Assembly (NCBI RefSeq): GCF_022809095.1
Contig: NZ_JALAZE010000002.1
Location: forward strand, 1-64,000
DNA length: 64,000 nucleotides
Direction of reading: 5' to 3'
From: Bacillus kexueae
GTDB taxonomy: Bacteria; Bacillota; Bacilli; Bacillales; Aeribacillaceae
Part shown: positions 37,394 to 47,227 of the stretch, piece after piece
How the letters are laid out: the number at the start of each line of letters is the position of its first letter
How positions within the stretch are numbered: the stretch's first letter is position 1
Position numbers and translations under genes: made by a program
Notes under the pieces: model-generated
The model's input: only the letters and a program-made list of their open reading frames with translations
The model's database searches: none
What the model was told of the DNA's origin: nothing

Positions 37394-38203
37394 ATGAAAA
37401 ATGGTGAGGTCATTGCTAAGCAACCGTACCCATCTCCTCATCCAGCCATTCGATTATTTATCGTTACGTATTGGTCCGGCGGCTTAAAGGTTAAAGGGTT
37501 ACTAGCAGAACCTATTCAACGAGGCTGTTATGAAGGGTTTCTTTATTTAAGGGGAGGAATTAAAAATGTTGGAATGGTAAGACCGAGTCGTATCGTTCAA
37601 TTTGCCTCTCAAGGATTTGTTGTCATGGCACCCTTTTATAGAGGAAATCAGGGGGGAGAAGGGAATGAGGATTTTGGTGGGGAAGATCGTGAAGATGCAT
37701 TTTCTGCCCTTAACTTGTTGAGAAACCTTCCAAATGTACAATCAAATCGAATACATGTGTTTGGTTTTTCACGTGGGGGTGTTATGGCTCTTTTAACAGC
37801 CATTCATGACCCTTCTATATGTTCCGTTGTCACATGGGGAGGAGTATCCGATATGATCTTAACGTATGAAGAGAGAAAAGATTTGCGTCGGATGATGAAA
37901 CGAGTGATTGGAGGGACACCTACGAAATTCCCTGAGCGGTATAGGTGGCGAACACCGTTATATGAAATAGACAAAGTTCTTTGTCCGATATTAATCATTC
38001 ACGGTGCAAAAGATAAGAATGTGTCGATTGAACATGCTTATCGATTAGAAAATAAAATGAAAGAATTGAACAAGCAGATTGAGGTTATATACTTTGAAGA
38101 ATTTGATCACTATTTTCCACCAATGGTCAATCAACAGATGGTCCGTTATCTTTGTTCTTGGATGAAAGAACAAAACATCGATGGGACTACTACTACCTTA
38201 TAA
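37394..38203 (+). CDS. ytmA: Alpha/beta hydrolase, S9-peptidase-like (YtmA)
   Basis: A 269-aa hydrolase with YRGNQGGEGNEDFGGEDREDAFSALNLL, nucleophile elbow FGFSRGGVMALL (Ser near residue 124), aspartate in IIHGAKDKNVSI, and His in FEEFDHYFPP. It resembles the C-terminal catalytic domain of prolyl oligopeptidases but has no propeller, so an esterase or acyl-peptide hydrolase role is likely. GGGGGA precedes the ATG. It is divergent from the ABC operon. Confidence 0.85.
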   Translation: MKNGEVIAKQPYPSPHPAIRLFIVTYWSGGLKVKGLLAEPIQRGCYEGFLYLRGGIKNVGMVRPSRIVQFASQGFVVMAPFYRGNQGGEGNEDFGGEDREDAFSALNLLRNLPNVQSNRIHVFGFSRGGVMALLTAIHDPSICSVVTWGGVSDMILTYEERKDLRRMMKRVIGGTPTKFPERYRWRTPLYEIDKVLCPILIIHGAKDKNVSIEHAYRLENKMKELNKQIEVIYFEEFDHYFPPMVNQQMVRYLCSWMKEQNIDGTTTTL

Positions 38204-38262
38204 AAATAAGACATGGTATGATAACAACAAGTAATATAGTAAATGAAGGGGCTGAAGATAAA

Positions 38263-38505
38263 ATGGGAATGCCACTAGAACTGAATACAATGATTATTAC
38301 AAAAGGGAAAGAAATGCGAATTCAAGATAATACCTTTCAAGTAGTGAAAAAGGGGTATCGCTTATATCCACTGGATATTCCAGTCGAAGTTCGGAAAACG
38401 AAGGAAAGTGACCCAATCGGCACAGGAGTCATACAAAAAGTTGAATTAGAGAATGAGAAGACGGTCGTTACATATATGCTTATATCGTTAAACTCAACGA
38501 ATTAA
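38263..38505 (+). CDS. ytmB: DUF2584-type small protein (YtmB-like)
   Basis: An 80-aa protein, MGMPLELNTMIITKGKEMR to LISLNSTN, probably beta-rich and cytoplasmic. The start follows GAAGGGG. The longer in-frame reading begins inside ytmA and lacks an RBS. I recognise the family as Bacillus YtmB/DUF2584, with no known function. It is likely co-transcribed with ytmA 59 nt upstream. Confidence 0.78.
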   Translation: MGMPLELNTMIITKGKEMRIQDNTFQVVKKGYRLYPLDIPVEVRKTKESDPIGTGVIQKVELENEKTVVTYMLISLNSTN

Positions 38506-38562
38506 TACGAAGTGAAAAACGAACGATTTTCGGTAAAGTAAAAATCAATATCATAAAAAAGA

Positions 38563-38600
38563 GGCGGCTTTTCCCTAATATAGGGAAAAGCCGCTAATCG
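38563..38600. terminator. Bidirectional terminator between ytmB and the symporter gene
   Basis: GCGGCTTTTCCC-TAATATA-GGGAAAAGCCGC. On the minus strand it is followed by CTCTTTTTT. Confidence 0.9.
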
Positions 38601-38631
38601 TTTTGAAAGCCATTTTCCGTTCGATGTCGAA

Positions 38632-39825
38632 TTAGGATGCAACGGAAGCATCTGTTGTGTTTGTTTTGTTACGCCCTTTAGAAAGTTTGTTCACAATTAC
38701 TGTTAACGCTCCATCTCCAGTTACATTTGTCGCAGTACCGAAGCTGTCTTGTGCTAGGTAAAGCGCGATCATTAACGTTAGCATCGTTTCGTTAAAGCCG
38801 AGCATGGAATCAAGTAACCCTAATGCAGCCATTACCGCTCCACCTGGAACACCAGGTGCTGCAACCATTGTGATACCGAGCATTAAAATAAATGGCATTA
38901 TTTCTCCTAATGTAGGAGTGTGTCCATTTAGAAGCATTACTCCCATTGCGCAGCTAATGAGCGTGATTGTACTCCCGGAAAGGTGGATGGTAGCAAGTAA
39001 TGGAACCGAAAAGTCTGCTACTTTTTCTTTCACACCTAATTGGCGTACTTGACGTAATGTCACCGGAATGGTAGCTGCAGATGATTGAGTACCTAATGCA
39101 GTGAAATATGCAGGGAGCATCGTTTTGATAAGCGTTATTGGGTTTTTTCCTGCAATCGCTCCACTAGCCGTGTATTGAATAAGCAACATGACAATGTGTA
39201 AAACGATAATAAGTGCGAAAACTTTTGCAAAAACAGATAAAATAAATGCAACTTGTCCACCGTAAGTCATGTTTGCGAAAATACCAAAAATGTGAACCGG
39301 TAATAGAGGAATAATAATTTTTGCGATTAATTTCTCGATGATGTCTCTGAAATTAATAAAAGCTTGCTGAAGTGTATCTCCCTTAATAGCCGTCATTCCA
39401 ATTCCTAGAGTAAATGAGAGTAATAAAGCAGTCATAACACCCATAACCGGTGTCATTTCTATTACAAATAGCGGCTCAAGAAGAAATTCTTCAGGGTTCT
39501 CCATTTCAGTTAACGACTTCCCTTGAATGAAGCTAGGAAGAAGTGCTGTACCTGCAAAAAATGCTAGTAAGCCTGCAACAATCGTTGAAGAGTACGCAAC
39601 ACCTGTAGTAATTCCTAACATTTTTCCGGCGCCTTTTCCCATCTCTGCAATTCCTGGAGCGATAAAGCCTAGAATAATAAGTGGGATAGCAAATTTTAAA
39701 AAGTTTCCAAAAATTCCATTGAATGTAGAGAATACCTCTATGAGAATTTTTGGAGCGATGCTTCCCACTACTACCCCAAGAACAATCGCTAAAATAATTC
39801 TTGGTAACAATCCTATTTTGCGCAT
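38632..39825 (-). CDS. Sodium/proton:dicarboxylate (glutamate-type) symporter
   Basis: A 397-aa DAACS-family carrier with about eight TM segments and two re-entrant loops. The first loop has the serine-rich TALGTQSSAATIP near residues 258-270. AAPGVPGGAVMAALGLL follows, and the transport motif DSFGTATNVTGDGALTVIVNK lies near the C-terminus. The GVPGG and NVTGDG details are closer to serine/threonine or atypical members (SstT/YhcL-like) than to GltP. AGGAGG lies before the ATG at 39825. Confidence 0.88.
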   Translation of the reverse strand: MRKIGLLPRIILAIVLGVVVGSIAPKILIEVFSTFNGIFGNFLKFAIPLIILGFIAPGIAEMGKGAGKMLGITTGVAYSSTIVAGLLAFFAGTALLPSFIQGKSLTEMENPEEFLLEPLFVIEMTPVMGVMTALLLSFTLGIGMTAIKGDTLQQAFINFRDIIEKLIAKIIIPLLPVHIFGIFANMTYGGQVAFILSVFAKVFALIIVLHIVMLLIQYTASGAIAGKNPITLIKTMLPAYFTALGTQSSAATIPVTLRQVRQLGVKEKVADFSVPLLATIHLSGSTITLISCAMGVMLLNGHTPTLGEIMPFILMLGITMVAAPGVPGGAVMAALGLLDSMLGFNETMLTLMIALYLAQDSFGTATNVTGDGALTVIVNKLSKGRNKTNTTDASVAS

Positions 39826-39977
39826 CGTATCCTGTCCTCCTAGAATAAACATTTGTTCACTTAACGTGAATTTATGACTACTAAATTATCATAAATAAGA
39901 CGAGAAGTGAACCGGAAACATTAAAGTTTAATTATTCTGAATACTATATTTCAAAACTAAAAATTTAAGTAAATAGA

Positions 39978-40010
39978 TAAGAAACAGCTGGTCCCTTGAC
40001 CAGCTGATCT
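39978..40010 (-). terminator. Terminator of pckA
   Basis: CAGCTGGTC / GACCAGCTG with a 4-nt loop. On the minus strand it is followed by TTTCTTATC. Confidence 0.8.
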
Positions 40011-40041
40011 CGGATACTTATAGTAGTGCTTTGACGGGGTT

Positions 40042-41637
40042 TTAGACGATTGGTCCTCCCTGCTTAACAATGGCCTCAGATACATTTGAGAACTTTTTGA
40101 AGTTGTCTTTAAAAGCTTCTGCCAGTTCTTTTGCTTTTTTATAGTAAGCGTCTTCGTTGTCCCACGTTTTAACGGGTTGAAGTACTTCATCTGGTACACC
40201 AGGAACTTGTAATGGGATGTGTAGTCCGAATACATTGTCTTGAATTGTTTCTACGTTCTCAAGTTCCCCTTCAAGGGCTGCTTGCACCATCGCTCTAGTG
40301 TAGCTAAGCTTCATTCGTGATCCAACACCATACTCTCCACCTGTCCATCCTGTGTTTACAAGGAAGACCTGGACATTATGTTCGTCAATTTTCTGACCTA
40401 GCATCTCAGCATAGCGAGTAGCTTGTAATGGTAAAAACGGTGATCCAAAGCATGTTGAGAACGTTGTTTGAGGTGATGTAATACCACGCTCTGTTCCGGC
40501 AAGCTTACTTGTGTAACCGCTTAAGAAATGGTACATCGCTTGCTCTTTCGTTAATTTACTAATTGGAGGTAAGACTCCGAAAGCATCAGCTGTTAAGAAA
40601 ATAATTGTATTAGGATGACCTGCTAAGCTAGGCTTTACAATATTATCAATTGCCTCAATTGGGTAAGCTGCACGTGTATTTTCAGTAAAGAATGCGTTAT
40701 CATAATCAGGTACACGACTTTCATCGTCAAGAACAACATTTTCTAAAACTGAACCGAATCGAATAGCGTCAAAAATTTGCGGCTCTTTTTCGCGTGATAA
40801 ACCGATACATTTTGCATAGCATCCACCTTCAATATTAAAGACACCAGAATTAGACCAGCCATGCTCATCATCACCGATTAGACGACGTTTAGGGTCAGCA
40901 GATAAGGTGGTTTTACCTGTTCCCGATAAACCGAAGAATAAAGCGACATCTCCTTCTTGTCCTACGTTTGCCGAGCAATGCATAGATAAGATGTTGTTTT
41001 CAGGAAGTAAGAAGTTCATGACAGAGAAAATCGATTTCTTCATTTCACCGGCATATTCCGTTCCACCGATTAAAACAATACGCTTTTCAAATGAAAGCAT
41101 AATAAAGGCTTCAGAGTTCGTTCCATCAACAGATGGATCAGCTTTAAAGGTAGGTGCGGATACAATTGTGAACGCTTCTTTTGTGTCATAGTTTTCTAAG
41201 TCGTTATCTGTTTCAGGTCGAATGAATAATTGATGTGCGAATAAATTGTGCCAAGCGAACTCATTTACAACTTGGATAGGTAGACGATATCGAACGTCAG
41301 CACCAGCAAACCCTTTAAATACGAAAATTTCATTTTTTTTCTTTAAATGTTCAATCACTTTGACATAAAGCTTTTCGAAAACTTCTTCTGAAATTGGTTG
41401 GTTTACGGTACCCCAGTCAATTTTGTCTTTAATAGAAGCTTCTTCAACGATAAATTTATCTTTCGGTGAACGTCCCGTATATTTTCCAGTTGTAGCACGG
41501 ACAGCTCCCGAAGCAGTCAACACTCCCTCTTTTCGTTCTAAAACTTTTTCCACTAATTGAGGGACTGATAAATTATGGTAAGTATTTGTTCCATTTACTA
41601 AATGAGTTAACTCATTGGAAACATCCACTTTATTCAT
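40042..41637 (-). CDS. pckA: Phosphoenolpyruvate carboxykinase (ATP)
   Basis: Converts oxaloacetate to PEP for gluconeogenesis. It is 531 aa, the usual size. The substrate loop is [13 protein letters not shown] near residue 50, the P-loop GLSGTGKT at 236-243, the kinase-2-type metal motif [11 protein letters not shown], and the acidic lid region follows. GGATGG precedes the ATG. A CcpN-like site overlaps the promoter. Confidence 0.97.
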   Translation of the reverse strand: MNKVDVSNELTHLVNGTNTYHNLSVPQLVEKVLERKEGVLTASGAVRATTGKYTGRSPKDKFIVEEASIKDKIDWGTVNQPISEEVFEKLYVKVIEHLKKKNEIFVFKGFAGADVRYRLPIQVVNEFAWHNLFAHQLFIRPETDNDLENYDTKEAFTIVSAPTFKADPSVDGTNSEAFIMLSFEKRIVLIGGTEYAGEMKKSIFSVMNFLLPENNILSMHCSANVGQEGDVALFFGLSGTGKTTLSADPKRRLIGDDEHGWSNSGVFNIEGGCYAKCIGLSREKEPQIFDAIRFGSVLENVVLDDESRVPDYDNAFFTENTRAAYPIEAIDNIVKPSLAGHPNTIIFLTADAFGVLPPISKLTKEQAMYHFLSGYTSKLAGTERGITSPQTTFSTCFGSPFLPLQATRYAEMLGQKIDEHNVQVFLVNTGWTGGEYGVGSRMKLSYTRAMVQAALEGELENVETIQDNVFGLHIPLQVPGVPDEVLQPVKTWDNEDAYYKKAKELAEAFKDNFKKFSNVSEAIVKQGGPIV

Positions 41638-41694
41638 TCTTCATACCATCCTTTTTTGTTTATTAATCTGCTTATTCAACGTTTGTTCAAAAAT

Positions 41695-41705
41695 AGTATA
41701 ACACA
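41695..41705 (-). promoter_or_regulatory. CcpN-like operator over the pckA -10 region
   Basis: On the minus strand TGTGTTATACT fits the CcpN consensus TRTGHYATAYW at every position and contains the probable -10 TATACT. CcpN represses pckA and gapB during glycolytic growth in B. subtilis, so conservation here is expected. Confidence 0.7.
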
Positions 41706-41834
41706 TTTATAAAAATAGTCTATACTATTTAGTGTTTTTTTGTTCGTCATTTGTGAAAAAATAGGTTGTCTTTGTTTAGTTTAAGCATTTTTCTTATTTT
41801 TATGGTGGAATATGATGATTCTCACCAATTCTTA

Positions 41835-41864
41835 TTGACAACATGCTTTTTATTCATGTAAGAT
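41835..41864 (+). promoter_or_regulatory. Sigma-A promoter of the metK leader
   Basis: TTGACA, an 18-bp spacer and TAAGAT, just upstream of the riboswitch. Confidence 0.75.
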
Positions 41865-41881
41865 AGTTGCTTGAACGGATA

Positions 41882-42113
41882 CTCTTATCCCGAGTTGGTG
41901 GAGGGACAGGCCCGAGGAAACCCAGCAACCGGCTCTTTAAAAAGAAGCCGCATTTAAAACATTCATTGTGTACAATCAATGACGTTCCGACGTGCGGACC
42001 TTTTGAGCAACGGTGCTAACCTGAAGCAAGGTATGAAATGTCCTTGATCGATAAGAGTGAAAGGCGATGTACGACATTCAAAACCTTTCCTCTGATAAGG
42101 AAAGGTTTTTTCT
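41882..42113 (+). promoter_or_regulatory. SAM-I (S-box) riboswitch of metK
   Basis: P1 is CTCTTATC (41882) with GATAAGAG (42050). Conserved S-box blocks are GGTGGAGGGACAGGCCC, GAGGAAACCCAGCAACC and CGGTGCTAACCTG. A terminator AAACCTTTCC/GGAAAGGTTT plus a T-run lies at 42081-42113. A long extra stem region (about 41950-41996) sits between the P2/P3 part and the P4 side. SAM binding should end transcription before metK. Confidence 0.95.
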
Positions 42114-42245
42114 TTGCAATAGGCTTATATATAGTAAAAAAGCACATATAAGCAAACACTATTGACTAGAAGGGAAACGAGTTCCGTCTCAATTTCATGG
42201 TGGAAAGCCCATCAACTGTAGATTCTATTTGAGGAGGAAATGTTC

Positions 42246-43442
42246 ATGACGAATAAGCGCCGTCTTTTTACGTCAGAATCAGTAACAGAAGGTCATCCTG
42301 ATAAAATTTGTGACCAGATTTCTGATTCCATTTTAGACGCCATTTTAGAAAAAGATCCAAATGCACGTGTTGCGTGTGAAACATCTGTTACAACAGGATT
42401 AGTGTTAGTAAGTGGTGAGATTACAACAAGCACGTACGTTGATATTCCAAAAATTGTTCGTGAAACAGTTAAGGAAATTGGCTATACTCGTGCGAAATAT
42501 GGCTTTGATGCTGAAACTTGTGCTGTCCTAACTTCAATTGATGAGCAGTCTCCTGATATTGCGATGGGAGTTGATAAAGCTCTTGAAGCTCGTGAAGGTC
42601 AAATGACTGACGAAGAGATTGAAGCTATTGGTGCAGGTGACCAAGGGTTAATGTTTGGTTATGCTTGTAACGAAACGAAGGAATTAATGCCTTTACCAAT
42701 TTCTTTAGCACACAAAATTTCTCGTCGTTTAACAGAAGTTCGCAAAGAGGAGATTCTCCCTTACTTACGTCCGGATGGAAAGACGCAAGTAACAGTGGAA
42801 TACGATGAAAACGACAAACCTGTACGCATTGATACGATTGTTGTATCGACACAACATCATCCGGAAATTACGTTAGAGCAAATTACTCGCAACATTAAAG
42901 AGCATGTCATTGACCCTGTAGTTCCGAAGGAGTTAATTGACGAAAACACTAAATACTTTATTAACCCAACAGGACGTTTCGTTATCGGTGGTCCTCAAGG
43001 AGACGCTGGGTTAACGGGCCGTAAAATTATTGTAGATACGTACGGTGGATATGCTCGTCACGGTGGAGGAGCATTCTCTGGTAAGGATCCAACAAAAGTT
43101 GACCGTTCAGCTGCTTATGCTGCTCGTTACGTAGCGAAAAATATTGTGGCGGCTGGTCTTGCTGAAAAGTGTGAAGTACAACTTGCATATGCAATCGGCG
43201 TAGCACAACCTGTGTCTATCTCCATTGATACGTTTGGAACTGGAAAAGTATCTGAAGATGTTCTTGTGGACGTTGTACGTAAAAACTTTGATCTTCGACC
43301 AGCAGGAATTATTAAAATGCTTGACCTACGTCGTCCTATTTATAAAAAGACTGCTGCTTATGGTCACTTTGGACGTAACGATCTTGATCTTCCATGGGAG
43401 CGTACAGACAAAGCGGACGCATTACGTGAGCAAGCGCTATAA
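42246..43442 (+). CDS. metK: S-adenosylmethionine synthetase MetK
   Basis: Makes SAM from methionine and ATP. It is 398 aa. Motifs are [23 protein letters not shown] (ATP and metal), [12 protein letters not shown], and the [19 protein letters not shown] loop. ATG 42246 is used: GAGGAGG is 8 nt before it but only 2 nt before the ATG at 42240. Controlled by the upstream S-box. Its product feeds LuxS-dependent recycling encoded earlier in the window. Confidence 0.97.
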   Translation: MTNKRRLFTSESVTEGHPDKICDQISDSILDAILEKDPNARVACETSVTTGLVLVSGEITTSTYVDIPKIVRETVKEIGYTRAKYGFDAETCAVLTSIDEQSPDIAMGVDKALEAREGQMTDEEIEAIGAGDQGLMFGYACNETKELMPLPISLAHKISRRLTEVRKEEILPYLRPDGKTQVTVEYDENDKPVRIDTIVVSTQHHPEITLEQITRNIKEHVIDPVVPKELIDENTKYFINPTGRFVIGGPQGDAGLTGRKIIVDTYGGYARHGGGAFSGKDPTKVDRSAAYAARYVAKNIVAAGLAEKCEVQLAYAIGVAQPVSISIDTFGTGKVSEDVLVDVVRKNFDLRPAGIIKMLDLRRPIYKKTAAYGHFGRNDLDLPWERTDKADALREQAL

Positions 43443-43475
43443 TAAGCAAGTAGTAGATGAAGACTTTAAAGCAAT

Positions 43476-43518
43476 AAAAGCAGATGGGGAATCAATGTAT
43501 TCCTCATCTGCTTTCTTT
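43476..43518 (+). terminator. Terminator of metK
   Basis: AAGCAGATG.GGAAT / ATTCC.CATCTGCTT followed by TCTTTATT. R1 copy 4 begins directly after. Confidence 0.88.
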
Positions 43519-43521
43519 ATT

Positions 43522-43694
43522 GTTACAGAAAGTTTAAGTTCAATAACGTGTTAAAGTATTCTCTTTACCGTTTTTTTGGTGTCTAGCTAGGCGCCATCAG
43601 CTCGGGTCGCTTCGGCCCTGCTGTGGCGACGGAAGCCTCTTCGCAGGTCCTCCAGCGCCCTTCGCCTAAGGACTTGCGCTTTGCGCTTTTCTTA
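43522..43694 (+). repeat. R1 dispersed repeat, copy 4
   Basis: Full-length R1 apart from a 4-base deletion in the core start (TAGCTAGGCGCC). Directly after the metK terminator. Confidence 0.94.
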
Positions 43695-43775
43695 CGGAGA
43701 TTTTATGAACGTCTCTACATAACTTTATTTCATGACGAGAGATAGGTTAAGAAAATAAAGAATAAGTGCACAGAA

Positions 43776-44915
43776 TTAAGCATATTGAATTTTTTTATAT
43801 GAAAGTACTTCTTCATATTCTTTGATGAGATTATCCAAAATCGAATCCCATGTTTGATACAATGCATAAGAGCGCGCTTCATGTCCCATTTCAATGCGTA
43901 TCGAGTCGTTCGTTATTAAATAGGTTATTTCTGACACAAATTCTTCAGAGTTTTTCGGTTCACATAAACGACCTGTCAGACCGTGTTGAATAATGTTTTT
44001 TACGCCCCCTGAATTGGCACCAACAGCTGGAGTTCCTGATGCTAAAGCTTCTAATACAACATTTCCAAAAGTTTCTGTTGGCGATGGAAAGATAAATACA
44101 TCTGAAGTTGAATACACTTTCGCTAGTTCTTCGCCACGTAGATAGCCTGTAAATGTTGAATTTATAGGTGCTTTTTCTTTCATTTCTTCTAATGAAGGGC
44201 CTTCTCCGACAATTAGCCAATGAATTTGGTTCGCTAAATATTCGGGTAATTGATTCATAATGGATATTAATGTTTGAAGATCTTTTTCTGGAGCGATTCG
44301 CCCTACATACGATAAAATATATTTCTCTTTAATGTTGTATTTTTTTCGAATTTCCCATTTATCATAATTAGGGTGGAATAGCTGGCAATCAACACCACGG
44401 CCCCAAATGTGCAAATTTCGAAAGCCGAGATGAACAAGCTGTTCTTTCGTAAAATGGGATGGGACAAATATTTTTTCAAAAGGGCGATGAAACCAATGCA
44501 TGTATTTCCATAATAACTTAGAAAAAATCTGTAAATCATAATACTCTAAGTATTGATCAAAATCTGTATGGTAAGACCCTACGATGGGAATGTTCAATTT
44601 TTTAGCATAGTGCAATCCACAAAGCCCGACATTAAACGGGGTGGCGATATGGATAAGATCCGGCTGAAAACGAATAAGTTCACTTTTAACATGGAGCATA
44701 TTCGGAAATGCTAGTCGACACTCAGGGTATAAAAAGAATGGTAAGCTCGAAAAACGATGTATATGATTTGAGAATAAATGGTCATTTGTGCTTTCTGGAG
44801 CAAACACTCTGAATCCGTGTCCGCGCTTCTCTAAATGGTCTGTGAATCGCTTTAACGTTTTAGCGACACCATTGACATCTGGATAAAAGGTGTCCGTAAA
44901 AATTGCAACCTTCAT
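43776..44915 (-). CDS. Family GT4 glycosyltransferase
   Basis: A 379-aa GT-B fold enzyme. The N-terminal loop is FTDTFYPDVNGVAKTLKR. The C-terminal nucleotide-sugar domain has YVGRIAPEKDLQTLISIM, GEGP and the EX7E motif PSPTETFGNVVLEALASGTP. It resembles the MgtA/PimB-like mannosyl- or glucosyltransferases that glycosylate membrane lipids. Donor and acceptor are not determinable. AGGAGGG precedes the ATG. It is 15 nt after the PAP2 phosphatase gene, suggesting a lipid or envelope role. Confidence 0.85.
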   Translation of the reverse strand: MKVAIFTDTFYPDVNGVAKTLKRFTDHLEKRGHGFRVFAPESTNDHLFSNHIHRFSSLPFFLYPECRLAFPNMLHVKSELIRFQPDLIHIATPFNVGLCGLHYAKKLNIPIVGSYHTDFDQYLEYYDLQIFSKLLWKYMHWFHRPFEKIFVPSHFTKEQLVHLGFRNLHIWGRGVDCQLFHPNYDKWEIRKKYNIKEKYILSYVGRIAPEKDLQTLISIMNQLPEYLANQIHWLIVGEGPSLEEMKEKAPINSTFTGYLRGEELAKVYSTSDVFIFPSPTETFGNVVLEALASGTPAVGANSGGVKNIIQHGLTGRLCEPKNSEEFVSEITYLITNDSIRIEMGHEARSYALYQTWDSILDNLIKEYEEVLSYKKIQYA

Positions 44916-44930
44916 GTTAACCCTCCTAAC

Positions 44931-45470
44931 TTAAAAAAAGTTTAGTGTGATTGATGAGTAACATAAAATTCCAGAAACGCTACCGAGAAACATCCCAACA
45001 AGCACATCGGAAGGGTAGTGGAGCCCTAAGTAAATCCGTGATAGAGCGACACTGAAGGCAACAGGTAGAATGAAAATGGACAACTCTGGTATAAATAAAA
45101 TGTAAGGAACCAAGACAGAAAAGATTGCTGTTGTGTGTCCCGAAGGAAAAGAGTGATCTTTTAGCGGATTTTCTAACACTTTTGCTTCATTTAATGCAAT
45201 ATAAGGTCGTTTACGAGGATAAATTTTTTTCATGATGGCTACGGGGATATGACTGAATAAAAGAGCGGCACCGCTAGAAAACGCAACCATTTTAATTGGA
45301 TGTGGTAATAATATCATCATTAGTGAAGAGAATAAAATGGTAAACGTAGCACCGCCTAAATGAGTGATATGACGGAAATAAAAATTAAGAAATCTCTTTT
45401 CGAAATAACGATTAACATAGCGAAATAGCTTACATTCAAAATCATACATGCTAGCCATTAACCTGCTCAT
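44931..45470 (-). CDS. PAP2-family membrane phosphatase
   Basis: A 179-aa membrane protein with the three PAP2 phosphatase motifs: KKIYPRKRPY, PSGHTTAIFS and SRIYLGLHYPSDVLVG (catalytic His in the second and third). Likely substrates are undecaprenyl pyrophosphate or phosphatidic-acid-type lipids at the outer face of the membrane. It is co-oriented and nearly contiguous with the GT4 gene. Confidence 0.88.
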   Translation of the reverse strand: MSRLMASMYDFECKLFRYVNRYFEKRFLNFYFRHITHLGGATFTILFSSLMMILLPHPIKMVAFSSGAALLFSHIPVAIMKKIYPRKRPYIALNEAKVLENPLKDHSFPSGHTTAIFSVLVPYILFIPELSIFILPVAFSVALSRIYLGLHYPSDVLVGMFLGSVSGILCYSSITLNFF

Positions 45471-45703
45471 TTTGTTAACTCCTTTTTCTTCTATATTTAT
45501 CTTTCATTCTAAAGAAGAAACATTTAGCCAATAATAATGTTTTGTAAAAATTGTGCAAAAAAGTTTAGGAATGTTTAAAGCGAACAGGTGAAAAATAAGG
45601 CTATGTCTAATCTTATTTGATATTTACGTCTATTGATTCGTTTTATTCATTGACTGAATCTGTATTAATTGTTCGTTATTAGTGGAAATCATATGGCATA
45701 AGC

Positions 45704-46231
45704 CTATTTATTTGGCATTATAGGCTTCTGTTGCTTATAATATTGGCCTTTCTCAACATACTCTCTTCGAATTCGTTCCATATCTTTAATGTCTTCCTCT
45801 GTTAGAGAGCGAATAACTTGTGCAGGCCTTCCAAATGCAAGGCTATTCGGTGGTATTTTTTTACCGGGAGGAACAAGACTTCCCGCTCCTATAAATGCAC
45901 CTTCTCCTATTTCAGCTCCATCAAGAATTATGGATCCCATGCCGATTAGAGCATTTTTCCGTATAATGGAGCTATGGAGTAAAACTTGATGACCGACAGT
46001 AACGTCATCTTCAATAATAAGAGGTCGATTTGGACTTTGATGTAAGCAACATTGATCTTGTATGTTAACGCGGTTCCCGATAATCGTTGGAGCGACATCA
46101 CCGCGAATGACCGTGTTATACCAGATGCTACAATATTCACCTATTTTTACATCTCCAGAAATTGTGACATAATCAGCAATAAACGTACTCTCTGCGATCG
46201 TTGGTATCTTATCTTTATACGGATAAATCAT
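45704..46231 (-). CDS. ytoA: Gamma-carbonic-anhydrase-like hexapeptide protein YtoA
   Basis: A 175-aa left-handed beta-helix protein. YNTVIRGDVAPTIIGNRVNIQDQCCLHQS, VGHQVLLHSS and GMGSIILDGAEIGEGAFIGAGSLVPPGK carry the His positions (near residues 65, 82 and 87) that bind zinc or iron in gamma-carbonic anhydrases. Enzymatic activity is plausible but not shown for YtoA. It is divergent from ytpAB. Confidence 0.9.
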   Translation of the reverse strand: MIYPYKDKIPTIAESTFIADYVTISGDVKIGEYCSIWYNTVIRGDVAPTIIGNRVNIQDQCCLHQSPNRPLIIEDDVTVGHQVLLHSSIIRKNALIGMGSIILDGAEIGEGAFIGAGSLVPPGKKIPPNSLAFGRPAQVIRSLTEEDIKDMERIRREYVEKGQYYKQQKPIMPNK

Positions 46232-46426
46232 CGTTATCGTCCTTTCAATTAAAAATGCAAATTTTTACATTCATGAAATAAACTTAAGAGTATACTTAAT
46301 TTAAGGAGCTAGGGATTCAAATGACGGTTTATGCTCCTTTACATAGGTGTGATAACAAAGGATACGAAGGTCACCTATTTTTATTATACATAAGGGACAT
46401 GGGGGCAGAAAAGGGGTTGAGGGAAT

Positions 46427-47212
46427 ATGTGGAAATGGACAGCGGATAATGCAAAAGGGGTTGTCGTCATGATTCATGGTGCTGCAGAGCATCATGGAAG
46501 ATATAAATGGTTGATTGAAATGTGGAGGTTAGAAGGTTACCACGTAATTATGGGAGACTTGCCAGGTCAAGGGACTACGACAAGAAGAAGAGGTCATATT
46601 TTGTCATTTGATGAATATATCGAAGAAGTAGAAGAGTGGATACGTGAAGCGAAAACTTTTAATCTCCCCATTTTTTTACTCGGGCATAGTATGGGAGGAC
46701 TAATTTCCATACGTGCATTGGAGGAAAAAGAACTGGATGTTCGAGGGGTAATTCTCTCATCACCTTGCTTAGGATTAGTAAAGAAGCCTAATAAAGCGAT
46801 GGATATCCTGTCAAAAGGATTGAATGTTGTCATGCCGTCTATTCGTTTTGATTCAGGGCTCAGTGTCAAAATTGCCACTCGGAATAAAGAAGTTCAAGAC
46901 ATGGATGAAAATGACACCCTATACGTAACAAAGGTTTCGGTAAGGTGGTATCGAGAGCTGATGAAAGCGGTGGAGCAAGCATTTTTTCAAATTAAAAAAT
47001 ATCCGAACATTCCTACTCTTGTTATGCAAGGCGGAGAGGATTTAATTGTTGATAAGATTTATGTGAGAAAGTGGTTCGACCAACTTCAAATCCGTGAAAA
47101 GTCATTTAAAGAATGGGACGGACTATATCATGAAATTTTTAATGAACCAGAACGAGACAACGTGTTTGAAACTGCTCGACGTTTTATAGATGCTCATATT
47201 GAAGAAAGTTGA
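46427..47212 (+). CDS. ytpA: Lysophospholipase-like alpha/beta hydrolase YtpA
   Basis: A 261-aa monoglyceride lipase/lysophospholipase family protein with MIHGAAEHHGRYKWL, nucleophile elbow GHSMGGLISIR (Ser near residue 88), GGEDLIVD, and His in YHEIFNEPERD. B. subtilis YtpA has been linked to bacilysocin, a lysophospholipid. GAGGG precedes the ATG. It is 15 nt from ytpB, an operon. Confidence 0.9.
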   Translation: MWKWTADNAKGVVVMIHGAAEHHGRYKWLIEMWRLEGYHVIMGDLPGQGTTTRRRGHILSFDEYIEEVEEWIREAKTFNLPIFLLGHSMGGLISIRALEEKELDVRGVILSSPCLGLVKKPNKAMDILSKGLNVVMPSIRFDSGLSVKIATRNKEVQDMDENDTLYVTKVSVRWYRELMKAVEQAFFQIKKYPNIPTLVMQGGEDLIVDKIYVRKWFDQLQIREKSFKEWDGLYHEIFNEPERDNVFETARRFIDAHIEES

Positions 47213-47227
47213 TCGTGAGGTGAAAAA

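Noticed and set aside
46232-46426. Extracytoplasmic sigma-factor promoter for ytpAB
   Set aside because: I looked for TGAAAC/CGTC-type boxes in the ytoA-ytpA gap and found no convincing pair.
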